Below are positions 1 through 10,449 of a DNA stretch of 64,000 bases, in pieces. Position 1 is the stretch's first letter; the number at the start of each line of letters is the position of its first letter. Where the stretch lies: contig CAWELM010000009.1 of NCBI GenBank assembly GCA_963809815.1, positions 92,820-156,819 on the forward strand, read 5' to 3'. The notes under the pieces are model-generated. The model was not told the origin of the DNA and made no database searches. It saw only the letters and a list, made by a program, of their open reading frames with translations. Position numbers and translations under genes: made by a program. This DNA is from CAVVJA01 sp963809815. GTDB lineage: Bacteria; Actinomycetota; Actinomycetes; Mycobacteriales; Jatrophihabitantaceae.

Positions 1-330
1 CAACAGGTCGACGCCCGCAACGAACTCGACAGCGCGGCCTACCAGCTCGAACGACGGTTGACGGACCTCGGTGATGCCGCACCGATGCACGAGCGAGCGC
101 GAGCCGAGACCCTCATCGCCGACGCCCGTCAGGCCGTCAACGAGGAAGCGCCGCTTGAGCGGGTGCGTTCGCTCACTGGCGAGCTGCAGCAGGCCGCGCA
201 GGCGCTGAACGCCCGAGCCGCCAGTTCGGCCACGGGCGGACGGGGCGGGGGCCCGGCACCGTCGGCCGATGCCTCCTCGACCTCGTCGTCGGGCGACGAC
301 GTCATCGACGCCGAGTTCGACCGGACATAG
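1..330 (+). CDS. dnaK: DnaK (Hsp70) chaperone, C-terminal end only
   Basis: The frame is open from base 1 and ends in DDVIDAEFDRT, the acidic tail typical of actinobacterial DnaK. What is visible is the end of the helical lid (repeated short helices with Glu and Arg) followed by a Gly/Ser/Pro-rich linker and the tail. The ATPase and peptide-binding domains lie upstream of the window. DnaK is the cytoplasmic ATP-driven chaperone that works with GrpE and DnaJ, both encoded directly downstream in the same direction. The 8-base gap to grpE indicates one operon. The usual HspR or HrcA operator would be upstream and cannot be seen. Confidence 0.93.
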   Translation, partial: QQVDARNELDSAAYQLERRLTDLGDAAPMHERARAETLIADARQAVNEEAPLERVRSLTGELQQAAQALNARAASSATGGRGGGPAPSADASSTSSSGDDVIDAEFDRT

Positions 331-338
331 GGCCGGCC

Positions 339-902
339 ATGGGCTCCGACGAGGCCGCCCTGGATGAGGCGCGGCGCGACCAATCTGAGCCGGCGACACC
401 GCCGGAGGACCACGATGACTGGACCACCGAAAGTTCGCCGCAGGCCGCATCCAGCCGACCAGCGCCGCCCGAGCCGGACTGGGAGGACCGTTGGCGCCGG
501 GCGGTCGCCGACCTGGACAACGCGCGTAAACGATGTGCTCGTGAGCTGGATCGGGTCCGTACCGACGAACGCGCCAGGGTGGCCAGCCGATGGTTGCCCG
601 TGCTGGACAATCTGGAGCTGGCGCTCAGTCATGCCCGGGCCGATCCCGCGACGATCGTGAGTGGCGTGCAGGCGGTGCGAGACGAGGCGGTTGCCGTCCT
701 GAACGCCCTCGGCTACCCGCGTCGCGACGAGTCAATCTATGTCGGGCTGCCATTCGATCCCGCCAAACACGAAGTGGTCACCGTCGTCGACGATCCGGAT
801 GCGGCGCCCGGCACCGTCGTTGACGTGCTCCGCCCGGGCTACGGCGACGGGGAAGCGCAGCTGCGGCCAGCTGCTGTCGCGGTGGCCCGTCAGCAGGGGT
901 GA
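339..902 (+). CDS. grpE: GrpE, nucleotide exchange factor for DnaK
   Basis: A 187-residue protein with the GrpE layout: an acidic, low-complexity N-terminus (about residues 1-50), a long alpha-helix (about 50-110) with alternating Arg and Asp, and a C-terminal beta-domain ending in VLRPGYGDGEAQLRPAAVAV, close to the family signature VxxPGY. GrpE releases ADP from DnaK and acts as a thermosensor. It starts with ATG 8 bases after dnaK and ends 6 bases before dnaJ, so it belongs to the same transcript. Confidence 0.95.
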   Translation: MGSDEAALDEARRDQSEPATPPEDHDDWTTESSPQAASSRPAPPEPDWEDRWRRAVADLDNARKRCARELDRVRTDERARVASRWLPVLDNLELALSHARADPATIVSGVQAVRDEAVAVLNALGYPRRDESIYVGLPFDPAKHEVVTVVDDPDAAPGTVVDVLRPGYGDGEAQLRPAAVAVARQQG

Positions 903-908
903 GCCGTC

Positions 909-1841
909 GTGGCGCGCGACTACTACGAAGTCCTTGGGGTGCCACGCAGCGCCAGTGCGGAAGAACTGCAGCGAGCTTTTCGCACGCTCGCCCGCCGGTA
1001 TCACCCGGATGTGAACTCCGATCCGTCGGCGGAGGAACGCTTCAAGGAGATCAACGAGGCCTACCACGTGCTGTCCGATCCGCAGACGCGGGCGCGGTAT
1101 GACCGCTACGGGCCGGACTTCCGTCAAATCCCGGAAGGCGCCCCAGCCGGCGCCGGGGCGTCGCCAGGCGGCGGCCGGTCCACCGGTCGGGGTCGCGGGT
1201 CCACCGTCCGTACCGAAGGTGTCGACATCGACCTTGAAGACCTGCTCCGCGGGTTCGGAGGCTTCCGTGGATTCGACGACTGGGGTGGCGCGACCGCCTC
1301 CATGCCGGGCGCGGATCAGCAGGCGGAGATCGAGCTGACCGTCGAGGAGGCTTACCGCGGCGGGAAGCACCGGATTGCCCTGGCCGGACCATCCGGCGAG
1401 CGCAGCTACCAGGTGACGATCCCGCCGGGCGCCATCAACGGTCAGCGCATCCGGCTGGCCGGCGAGGGCGGCCGGGGCAGTGGCGAGGGCGCCCCCGGCG
1501 ACCTGTACCTCGTAGTCCGTGTCGCCCCGCATCCGCGCTTCCGGCTTGACGGGCGCGACATCTATACCGACGTCAAGATGGCGCCGTGGGAGGCGGCTCT
1601 GGGGGCAACCGTGCCCGTCGCCACGCCCGGCGGAGAAGCGAAGGTGCGAGTCCCGGAGGGCTCCTCAAGCGGGCGCCAGCTGCGGCTGGCCGGCGAGGGC
1701 ATGCCGAACCCCCGCGGCACCCCCGGTGACCTCTACGCGGTCGTCCGCATTGTCGTGCCGAAGCGGCTCAGCCGCCGCGAGCGCGAGCTCTATGACGAAC
1801 TGTCGCGCGTCTCCACCTTCGACCCGAGGGCGGAGTCATGA
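909..1841 (+). CDS. dnaJ: DnaJ-family co-chaperone, CbpA type without zinc finger
   Basis: A 310-residue Hsp40. The J domain spans about residues 4-68, with the essential HPD at 32-34 that stimulates DnaK ATPase activity. A Gly-rich linker follows (about 75-105), then two C-terminal substrate-binding beta-domains (about 135-290). The four CxxCxGxG zinc repeats of classical DnaJ are absent, so this is the class B or CbpA form. Translation starts at GTG. The gene overlaps cbpM by four bases (ATGA), as expected for a DnaJ/CbpM pair. Actinobacteria often have a second, zinc-containing DnaJ elsewhere, so this one may be the heat-shock paralogue. Confidence 0.93.
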   Translation: MARDYYEVLGVPRSASAEELQRAFRTLARRYHPDVNSDPSAEERFKEINEAYHVLSDPQTRARYDRYGPDFRQIPEGAPAGAGASPGGGRSTGRGRGSTVRTEGVDIDLEDLLRGFGGFRGFDDWGGATASMPGADQQAEIELTVEEAYRGGKHRIALAGPSGERSYQVTIPPGAINGQRIRLAGEGGRGSGEGAPGDLYLVVRVAPHPRFRLDGRDIYTDVKMAPWEAALGATVPVATPGGEAKVRVPEGSSSGRQLRLAGEGMPNPRGTPGDLYAVVRIVVPKRLSRRERELYDELSRVSTFDPRAES

Positions 1842-2142
1842 CCCACCCGCGCTGGCCGCTGGCTGTCGTGATCCCACCCCGGACCATTGGCCTCGACGAG
1901 TTCGCTAAACGCGCCCAGCTGCACCCGCAGCTCGCGCAGCGATACGTCGCCCTGGGCCTCCTGGATGCGAAGCGCGACGCTGCCGGCGAGCTGCGCTTCG
2001 CGCCGGCCCAGCTCGCGGTCGTCGCCCGAATCCAACGGCTGCGAGCGACGTTGCCGCTCAACTACGCCGCACTGGGTCTGGTTCTCGACCTGCTCGATCG
2101 GATCCGAGAGCTGGAGGACGCGAGCAGAAGGAGCGCACCACC

Positions 2143-2152
<10 letters not shown>
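1838..2152 (+). CDS. CbpM-type chaperone modulator (MerR-like HTH)
   Basis: A 104-residue protein with a MerR-like helix-turn-helix fold. LDEFAKRAQLHPQLAQRYV is the recognition unit and RYVALGLLDAKRD is the following wing. NYAALGLVLDLLDRIRELE is the C-terminal helix seen in CbpM proteins. CbpM binds the J domain of CbpA and blocks its interaction with DnaK, so this is a likely negative modulator of the gene it overlaps. HspR occupies the same place in many actinobacterial dnaK operons and is the alternative, but HspR is usually longer and carries a basic C-terminal tail not seen here. It overlaps clpB by 10 bases. Confidence 0.82.
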
Positions 2153-4757
<2,605 letters not shown>

Positions 4758-4761
<4 letters not shown>

Positions 4762-5216
4762 GTACAGCGATCGCCACCACCACCGTGCAGTGCGCGAACT
4801 GCGGCCGGCGTAACCGCGTGCCTGACGTCGCCAAGGGCGCGCCGCGCTGCGGACAGTGCCATCAGCCGTTGCCCTGGATCGTCGACGCAGCAGACGCGTC
4901 GTTCGCCGAGGTGGCCGATGGGGCGACGCTCCCTGTCATTGTCGACTTGTGGGCTCCATGGTGCGGGCCATGCCGGATGGTCAGCCCGGTGCTGGCCGAG
5001 TTGGCTCGAGACTTCGCCGGCCAAGTCAAGCTCGTCAAGGTCAACGTCGACGACAACCCGGTCATCTCGCAGCGCTTCGGCGTGCAGGCAGTGCCGACCC
5101 TGCTCGTGCTCGACCACGGCCGGGTCATCGCGCAGCAAGCCGGGGCCGCGCCGACCCAAATCCTGCGCCGGTGGGTGAACGACGCCCTGGCCCGTGTCGA
5201 TCAGAGCGCGCAATGA
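4758..5216 (+). CDS. trxC: Thioredoxin 2 type, with N-terminal zinc finger
   Basis: A 152-residue protein. Two N-terminal CxxC pairs (Cys12/15 and Cys31/34) form the zinc ribbon typical of TrxC or thioredoxin-2. The thioredoxin fold follows, with active site WCGPC (Cys69 and Cys72) and the cis-proline motif AVPTL. It reduces protein disulfides in the cytoplasm, and the zinc domain may tune redox sensitivity. The GTG start overlaps the clpB stop and its own stop overlaps the next ATG, so it is translationally coupled to both. Being placed directly behind clpB suggests it repairs oxidised proteins during heat or oxidative stress. Confidence 0.94.
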
Positions 5217-5476
5217 GCACGGTCGTGGACCCGCACCTGAGCCTGGTGCGACCGGTGCGACCGCGCACCCCGCAAGGATGCGAGGAATGCTTGCAGATCG
5301 GTTCACCCTGGCTGCACCTGCGGCTGTGCCTCACCTGCGGGCACGTGGGCTGCTGCGATTCCTCCCCGATGCGGCATGCTCGCGCGCACGCCGCCCACAT
5401 CGGCCACCCCATCGTGCAATCCTTCGAGCCGGGCGAGTCGTGGCGGTGGTGCTATGTCGACGAGACCTACGTCTGA
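5213..5476 (+). CDS. UBP-type zinc finger protein
   Basis: An 87-residue protein that is almost entirely one ZnF-UBP domain. The ligands visible are Cys23 and Cys26, Cys39 and Cys42, Cys47/48, His55, His59, His62 and His65, in the order CxxC, CLTCGHVGCCDSS and RHARAHAAHIGHP. In eukaryotes this fold binds the C-terminal Gly-Gly of ubiquitin. Many actinobacteria carry short stand-alone versions whose ligand is unknown. The ATG overlaps the trxC stop (ATGA), and the 3' end overlaps the start of the flavoprotein gene by 23 bases. The position inside a chaperone and redox operon suggests a protein-quality-control role, which is inference. Confidence 0.88.
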   Translation: MSTVVDPHLSLVRPVRPRTPQGCEECLQIGSPWLHLRLCLTCGHVGCCDSSPMRHARAHAAHIGHPIVQSFEPGESWRWCYVDETYV

Positions 5477-7143
5477 AGGCGGGTCGTCGACGATCCCGTC
5501 ACGATTGCCACCTGAGACACCCGACCTACACGGCGCGTACCCGCGGTTGAGCGCAGCCGAGATCGAGACGCTGAGTGCGCAGGGCGAGCGTCGGTTCGTG
5601 GACCCCGGCGAAGTGCTCCTGCGCGAAGGTGAGCCGAGCACGTACTTCTACGTGTTGCTCAAGGGCCGCGCCGGAGTCTTCGAGGACTACGACGGGCGGC
5701 GCCGGCTGATCCGGGTACACGGCCCCCGGCGCTTCCTCGGTGAACTGTCCATTCTCACCGGGCAGGTCGAGTTCGTCACCACCGCGGCCCTGAATGCCGG
5801 CGAGGTGCTCGCGATTCCGGCTGACCGGCTGCGTGGCCTGGCGCTGCGCCAGCCGGAACTGGGCGATCTGATCCTCCGGGCCTGCCTGATACGCCGGTCG
5901 CTGCTGATCGGGTCGGGTGCAGGCTTCCGCATCGTCGGCAGCCGCTCCTCACCTGACACCCAGCGGCTGCGCTCCTTCGCGGCTCGCAACCGACTGCCGC
6001 ACCGGTTCGTCGACATCGAGAGCGACGCGGTCGCCGAGTCGCTCATCCGACAGCTCGGCGTCACGCCGGACGCGCTTCCGATCGTGCTGGTGCGCAACCA
6101 CGAGGTGCTGCGAAACCCCAGCAACGCTGAACTGGCCGAGGCCGCCGGCTTGCGCGCACACGGCCCGCAAGAGGAGGTTGTCGACCTCATCGTGGTGGGC
6201 GCCGGTCCATCGGGCCTGGCCGCCGCCGTCTACGGCGCGTCGGAGGGACTGAGCACCGTCGTGCTCGATGCCATCGCAACTGGTGGCCAGGCTGGCACGT
6301 CGTCCCGGATCGAGAACTACCTCGGCTTCCCCGCCGGAATCTCCGGGGCAGAGCTCGCCGACCGGGCCGCAATCCAGGCGCGTAAGTTCGGCGCGCGCAT
6401 CACCATCCCGAGCGAAGCCCGCCAATTGCACCGATCGAATGGCCATATACCTAGTTCGCACCGAGATGGACGTCGAGGTCACAGCACGGTCCGTGATCAT
6501 CGCCACCGGCGCGCGGTACCGGAAGCTCGACGTGCCTCGGCTCGCCGAGTTCGAGACGACGAGCGTGTACTACGCGGCCACGCGATTCGAGGCACAGGAG
6601 TGCGGGTCGCAGTCAGTCGCCGTGGTCGGCGGTGGCAACTCCGCGGGCCAGGCCACGGTCTTCCTCGCGCAAACCACATCGCGCGTTTATCTCGTGACCC
6701 GCGACGACGACCTACGCCGACACATGTCCCAGTACCTCATCGACCAGGTCAACGCACTCCCCAACGTCGAGGTCGTCTGCTCCACCGAGGTCCGGGAGCT
6801 GCGTGGGGACCACACGATCAGCGGTGTCGTCGTCGAGCAGACGGCGACCGGTGAACGTCGAGAGCTCGCGGTCGGCGCACTATTCGTCTTCATCGGAGCC
6901 ACCCCATGCACGGGCTGGCTGGCGGGCAGCATCGCGCTGGACCGCAACGGGTTCGTGCTCACCGGCGAGGCAGCTGGCGAGGCGCGAACTGACTTGCGGC
7001 CGATGCTGCTCGAATCGAGCTGGCCGGGCGTGTTCGCCGCGGGCGACGTGCGGAGCGGATCCGTGAAACGAGTCGCCTCCGCGGTCGGTGAAGGCGCGAT
7101 GTCGGTGCACCTCGTTGAGTCCCAGTTCTGGCGCGACGCTTGA
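5454..7143 (+). pseudogene. cNMP-domain thioredoxin-reductase-like flavoprotein, frameshifted
   Basis: Read through one frameshift, this gives about 560 residues. A cyclic-nucleotide-binding-like domain (about 35-130, GEVLLREGEPSTYFYVLLKG) is followed by a short linker, an FAD Rossmann motif (VVGAGPSGLAAAVYGASEG), then an NAD(P) motif (VAVVGGGNSAGQATVFLAQ) and the C-terminal FAD motif VFAAGDVR. The frame breaks near 6447: removing one base there joins RSNGH to YLVRTEMD in register. The CxxC pair that normally precedes the NAD(P) motif in thioredoxin reductase is replaced (YYAATRFEAQEC), so it is not a classical reductase. ATG 5454 was chosen because coding similarity begins there. It could be a true pseudogene or a sequencing error. 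Confidence 0.85.
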
Positions 7144-7985
7144 GCAGTCCAGCGGCACGGGAGCCAGCCTATGCCGGTCAGCACTCACGGTTCGGGCGCG
7201 TGATCGCCTGAGCGTCGCGTGAGACGAATGGGCCGACGCCGATGGCATCCCCGCCAGCGACTACGACGAGGCCGCCACACCGCTTCGCCCTCAAGCAGCC
7301 GCGGGCGCGACGGCGCCGGCAGCGGCGCCGGTGGTCTGTTCGGCGAAGAAGACCTTCTCCAACGTGAATCCGCGCAGGAAACCGTCGACCTGCTCGACGT
7401 CGCCGGGACCGAGTCGGTCGCCGATGGCGATTACCCGGTCGGCCCGTCCGCGCCGGTGACCCTGCGCCGCACCCCGCGCACGGCGCGATGATTGCGCACC
7501 CGCTCTGCCCAGGCCCGACTGACGACCCCGCGGCTGTCAGCGGCGGGAGAACGCGACCAATGACGGAGCGGGTAGCGTTCTTTCCCGCCCCATGCTGCAC
7601 CGCGATCAGCAGCACATTGTTCGCCGAGCAGTCGTGCAACCTCGACTGGAAGCGCACAAACGCCAGCCAATGCTCAGGCGGCTACCCGCTACCGCCTCAG
7701 CCTGCACCGCGTGCACTGGCTCGACCTGGGATACACGGGGCCGATCATGTCGTCTGCGGGTGTGTTCGTGACCAGCCATGGAAGGGATCCTGTGCCGTGA
7801 TCGAGAGGCCTGCATGGCGCGTGAAACCGGCGCATGCTCATGCTGACTCCGACCTCACGGGCCCTTATGCTGCTGCTGTCCAGGGTGTTAGCCGGAGCAG
7901 CTAAGACAGTCCGCCAGCCGGGCCGCAAGGTCTAAACATCAGCACGAGCGTTCAGTGGCGCCTGTCCTCAGCGGAAGAAGGCGCG
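7144..7985. other. Intergenic stretch with no intact gene
   Basis: About 840 bases separate the stress operon from the next gene. Both strands carry only short or compositionally odd open frames. The only coding-like piece is a minus-strand fragment, listed separately. I see no clear promoter, RNA gene or repeat. Confidence 0.5.
7291..7457 (-). pseudogene. Unidentified C-terminal protein fragment
   Basis: On the minus strand one frame reads ADRVIAIGDRLGPGDVEQVD, then GFLRGFTLEKVFFAEQ and an Ala/Gly tail to a stop at 7291. The residue mix looks like real coding sequence, unlike the other frames here. No start codon or upstream part remains in frame, so it looks like the end of a decayed gene. 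I cannot assign a family. Confidence 0.25.
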
Positions 7986-8765
7986 GTGACAGCAGGAGCA
8001 TCGGGGCGGCGAACCCTCGTTCTGGGCGCAGGTATCGGGCAGGCGGTCGCGGCGGCCGCTGCGGCGCGGGGCGACACTGTTGTTCTTGCCTCACGGACTC
8101 GACCCCCGGGCTTCGCCATCACGCACATACCAGCAGACCTGGCCACTCGCGAGGGCGCGGAGATGGCAGTGGACAGCGGGATAGACCGCCTCGGAGGAAT
8201 CGACGTACTCGTCACCTGCGCGGGTGCGCGAGTGGTTCGCGGGTCGTTCGCCGAACATAGCGATGACGACTGGTACGCCGCGTTCACAGTCAATGTGTTG
8301 AACATCGTGCGGGCTTGCCAGCGCGGCCTTTCATCGTTGTCTGCCAATCATGGAGTGCTCGTCAATGTCGCCGCGGTTCACGATCCTTTCCCCAATCCTC
8401 AGGTCGCGCCCTACTCGGCGGCTGAAGCCGCCGTCGACGCGGTCACTCGGGCCCTCGCGATCGACATGTTTCCGCGCGGTGTGCGCGTGTTCGGAGTCGT
8501 CCCTGCTGCCGCTTGGGCTCGGCCGGCCGTGCCCGTCGCCGCAGAGGTTGAGGCACGCGGGCATCAGGGTGTCGCTGCTCGGTTGTCAATAGTCGGAGGC
8601 AGCGGAGCTCGTGTGGCGCTCGGTGATCGTGGCCGTCGCGCGCCGGTCATTGAATTCGTACTGCGCGAGAAGGCGGCGCAGGTCATACTTCGCCTGATTG
8701 ACGATCCGGATGCTGCTGGCGCCACCTATCTGGTCGACAGTGGGATGCTTCGACCCGGCCGATGA
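7986..8765 (+). CDS. SDR-family protein lacking canonical catalytic residues
   Basis: A 259-residue Rossmann-fold protein of the short-chain dehydrogenase/reductase family. It has a cofactor motif (LVLGAGIGQAVA), the structural NAG-like element (TCAGARVVRG) and a C-terminal end like that of many SDRs (YLVDSGMLRPGR). Two features are abnormal. The Gly-rich loop is shorter than the usual TGxxxGxG. The active-site region reads VNVAAVH followed by PYSAAEAAV, so the catalytic Ser is Ala and the Lys of YxxxK is Glu. It may bind a dinucleotide without classical SDR chemistry. It starts with GTG and stands alone. Confidence 0.8.
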   Translation: MTAGASGRRTLVLGAGIGQAVAAAAAARGDTVVLASRTRPPGFAITHIPADLATREGAEMAVDSGIDRLGGIDVLVTCAGARVVRGSFAEHSDDDWYAAFTVNVLNIVRACQRGLSSLSANHGVLVNVAAVHDPFPNPQVAPYSAAEAAVDAVTRALAIDMFPRGVRVFGVVPAAAWARPAVPVAAEVEARGHQGVAARLSIVGGSGARVALGDRGRRAPVIEFVLREKAAQVILRLIDDPDAAGATYLVDSGMLRPGR

Positions 8766-9255
8766 GATGTAAGGCGGCAAGCCCTCGCCGGACATCGGTG
8801 ACCCGCCGCACCCAGAGTCGGCTGCTCACCGAGCCGCGCGGTGATCAGGTGGGCTGCGCAGCAGTCCGGCTCCACAGTCCCGCCGAACCCCTGCCGCAAG
8901 GCCGCCCGTGAGACGGCTGGGGCCACCGGATGCGGCTGCTTGCTCGCGCGCGGATAGGGGCGGCTGCAGGCTGATCACGATGAAGCACAACCAGAGCAAG
9001 TCAAGCGGGCTCACGGCGCCTCCCGTTCCACCCTGACAGCGCATCGTCTATGTGGCCGGCGACCCCTCACGTGGCCGGCGGGCAGTTGCGCCGATCTGAT
9101 CGTCGACTCGTCCGAGCAAATCAATCCTGGGCCTGCTAGGCGCACTTGAGCCGTGTACTTGGCCCTGATGGCACGAGGCTGGGCCGGACTACTCCAGCCG
9201 AGACTGGGAGCCTGGGTTCGGCGGAGACCGGCTGACCAGGTCGAGAGGAGCCATT
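8766..9255. other. Intergenic stretch holding a protease gene fragment
   Basis: About 490 bases with no intact gene. The minus-strand piece at 8940-9014 is recognisable (see separate entry). A good ribosome-binding site (GAGAGGAG) lies at the right end and serves the dps gene. Confidence 0.5.
8940..9014 (-). pseudogene. N-terminal fragment of SDH-type Clp-fold serine proteinase
   Basis: Starting at a GTG at 9014 on the minus strand, the sequence reads MSPLDLLWLCFIVISLQPPL if the start is read as Met. It closely resembles the membrane-anchoring N-terminus of the serine dehydrogenase proteinase (SDH) family, whose members typically begin with (S/T)PLDLLWLFF and an SLQP motif. After about 30 codons the similarity stops and no catalytic part is found nearby. 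It looks like the stub of a deleted gene. Family assignment rests on memory of this N-terminus. Confidence 0.55.
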
Positions 9256-9858
9256 GTGACGAAGGCACCGCCACGGTCGAGCAGTCAGCCCTGGCTGCAT
9301 CAGCATGGCACTGAGGTTCAAAGGTTTGGCACGGTGCGCCTGTTTCCGCTTTCGCTGTCCTACGAGGCGCGGATGTACTCCTGCCAACGACTCAATCAGA
9401 TTCTGGCTGACACCCAGATCCTGTACGCGCTTTACAAGAAGCATCACTGGCTGGTGCGCGGAGCGACCTTCTATCAGCAACACCTGCTGCTCGACAAGCA
9501 CGCCAAGGAACAACTTGACCTGGTCGATCTGCTGGCCGAGCGGATTCAGACGCTCGGCGGCGTGGCCGTCGGGGACCCGCGGCACGTCGGCGAGATAGCC
9601 TCGGTACCGCGCTCCCCCGACGGCGTCGAGGCTGTCCCCGCGATGCTGTCCCGTCTGCTCGAGGCACACGAGCTCATCCTCACCAATGCGCATGAGGCCG
9701 CCGCTCGCGTAGCCGCGCTTGGCGACGACGGCACCAATGATCTGCTCGTGTCCGACGTCATCCGCATCGGCGAGCTTCAGTGTTGGTTTCTCGCTGAGCA
9801 TCTCGTAGACACACCACTGGTACGCCTCAACGGCGATCGTGCGCCGCAACAGACGTAG
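9256..9858 (+). CDS. dps: Dps-family DNA-protecting ferritin
   Basis: A 200-residue Dps-like protein. The conserved block LYKKHHWLVRG (His63 and His64), then the stretch around Asp80 (LLDKHAKEQ) and AERIQTLGG, provides the inter-subunit ferroxidase residues. Dps forms a dodecamer that oxidises and stores iron and condenses DNA under starvation or peroxide stress. The N-terminal 35 residues are an extension that may bind DNA, although a later in-frame start cannot be excluded. GTG at 9256 is preceded by GAGAGGAG at good spacing. It is followed at once by a broken histone-fold gene, so the locus once carried two nucleoid proteins. Confidence 0.93.
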   Translation: MTKAPPRSSSQPWLHQHGTEVQRFGTVRLFPLSLSYEARMYSCQRLNQILADTQILYALYKKHHWLVRGATFYQQHLLLDKHAKEQLDLVDLLAERIQTLGGVAVGDPRHVGEIASVPRSPDGVEAVPAMLSRLLEAHELILTNAHEAAARVAALGDDGTNDLLVSDVIRIGELQCWFLAEHLVDTPLVRLNGDRAPQQT

Positions 9859-9909
9859 TTGTTTTCGCGTAGCAGCGATTTCCGGAGTGAGGTACACAAA
9901 TTGCCACTG

Positions 9910-10068
9910 ATGGGCGCGACCAAGTTCAGGCGTTTCTTCCGCGTTGTCGCAGAACTGCGCGTCGACAATGACGACCTCAAGCGATATAGCGAATTCGTCA
10001 ACGAGAAACTCACCGACCCTTCTATCCTCCTCGGAGACCAGCCGGTGCCGCAGCGGGATCCTCAATGA
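9910..10068 (+). pseudogene. DUF1931 (bacterial histone-fold) fragment
   Basis: A 52-codon remnant beginning MGATKFRRFFRVVAELRVD and continuing NDDLKRYSEFVNEK. This matches the first helices of DUF1931 proteins, which fold as a histone doublet of about 150 residues (MGVxxFERFFRxAAxLDVDKxDLKRYSDFV). After the VNEK position the sequence loses similarity and stops. The start is ATG 9910, and the frame is also open back to the dps stop. At this length it cannot form the histone doublet, so it is called broken. Confidence 0.7.
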
Positions 10069-10221
10069 CACGTCGAGGTGCACATATCGCGCGGTGCCCG
10101 GGCATCGCTTAGCCGCCGAATGCGAACCAGAATCGGCGTTATGCAGGAGTCATTCGGCAGCAGTCTGGGAGGTCGGAGCCGTCGAGGGAGAGACGATGAC
10201 GACAACGAACTGGATCTTCAT

Positions 10222-10241
10222 GGGTACACAACGGGTACACA
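10222..10241 (+). repeat. Direct repeat GGGTACACA x2, possible integrase arm sites
   Basis: GGGTACACA occurs at 10222-10230 and 10233-10241, an 11-base period or about one helical turn. Similar paired GTACACA sites flank attachment cores of many actinobacterial tyrosine-integrase elements. The tRNA fragment lies about 100 bases downstream, which fits an arm-plus-core arrangement. The function is inferred from position. Confidence 0.4.
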
Positions 10242-10341
10242 CGAGCCTCGCAAGCGGCCGATCAGGACCAACGCTGACAGTCACACGGAGGCCCGTGAAT
10301 TCGGGACTTCCGTTGATTGCCAACGCCGATCAACGACCGCT

Positions 10342-10392
10342 GATGCGCCCTCCGGAGGCGGGAGCGCAGGTTCGAATCCTGTCGGGGGCACC
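10342..10392 (+). pseudogene. 3' fragment of tRNA-Arg(CCG), probable attachment-site scar
   Basis: The sequence contains an anticodon loop CTCCGGA (anticodon CCG) with a partial stem. It is followed by a T arm (GCAGG-TTCGAAT-CCTGT) and the acceptor strand CGGGGGCA with CC after it. The 5' half (acceptor GCCCCCG and D arm) is absent upstream, so this is not a working tRNA. Integrative elements that insert at tRNA 3' ends leave exactly this kind of partial copy. The anticodon stem has a mismatch at its outer pair, consistent with the homology ending there. Confidence 0.7.
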
Positions 10393-10449
10393 CTGCCGGG
10401 GGCACTGTCGGGGGCACCCGCTGTCGGGGGCACCCGCTGTCGGGGGCAG
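10380..10449 (+). repeat. Five tandem copies of a tRNA-Arg 3'-end motif
   Basis: TG(T/C)CGGGGGCAC begins at 10380, 10394, 10406, 10422 and 10438, the last copy ending in AG instead of AC. Spacing is 14, 12, 16 and 16 bases. Each copy reproduces the last bases of the T arm and acceptor strand of the adjacent tRNA-Arg fragment. Repeated integration and excision at the same core, or replication slippage, could produce the array. Confidence 0.7.

Noticed and set aside
10342..10392. Functional tRNA-Arg gene
   Set aside because: The 5' acceptor strand and D arm are not present upstream.
10380..10449. Possible CRISPR or repeat-protein coding array
   Set aside because: Units are 12-16 bases with no spacers and copy the adjacent tRNA end.
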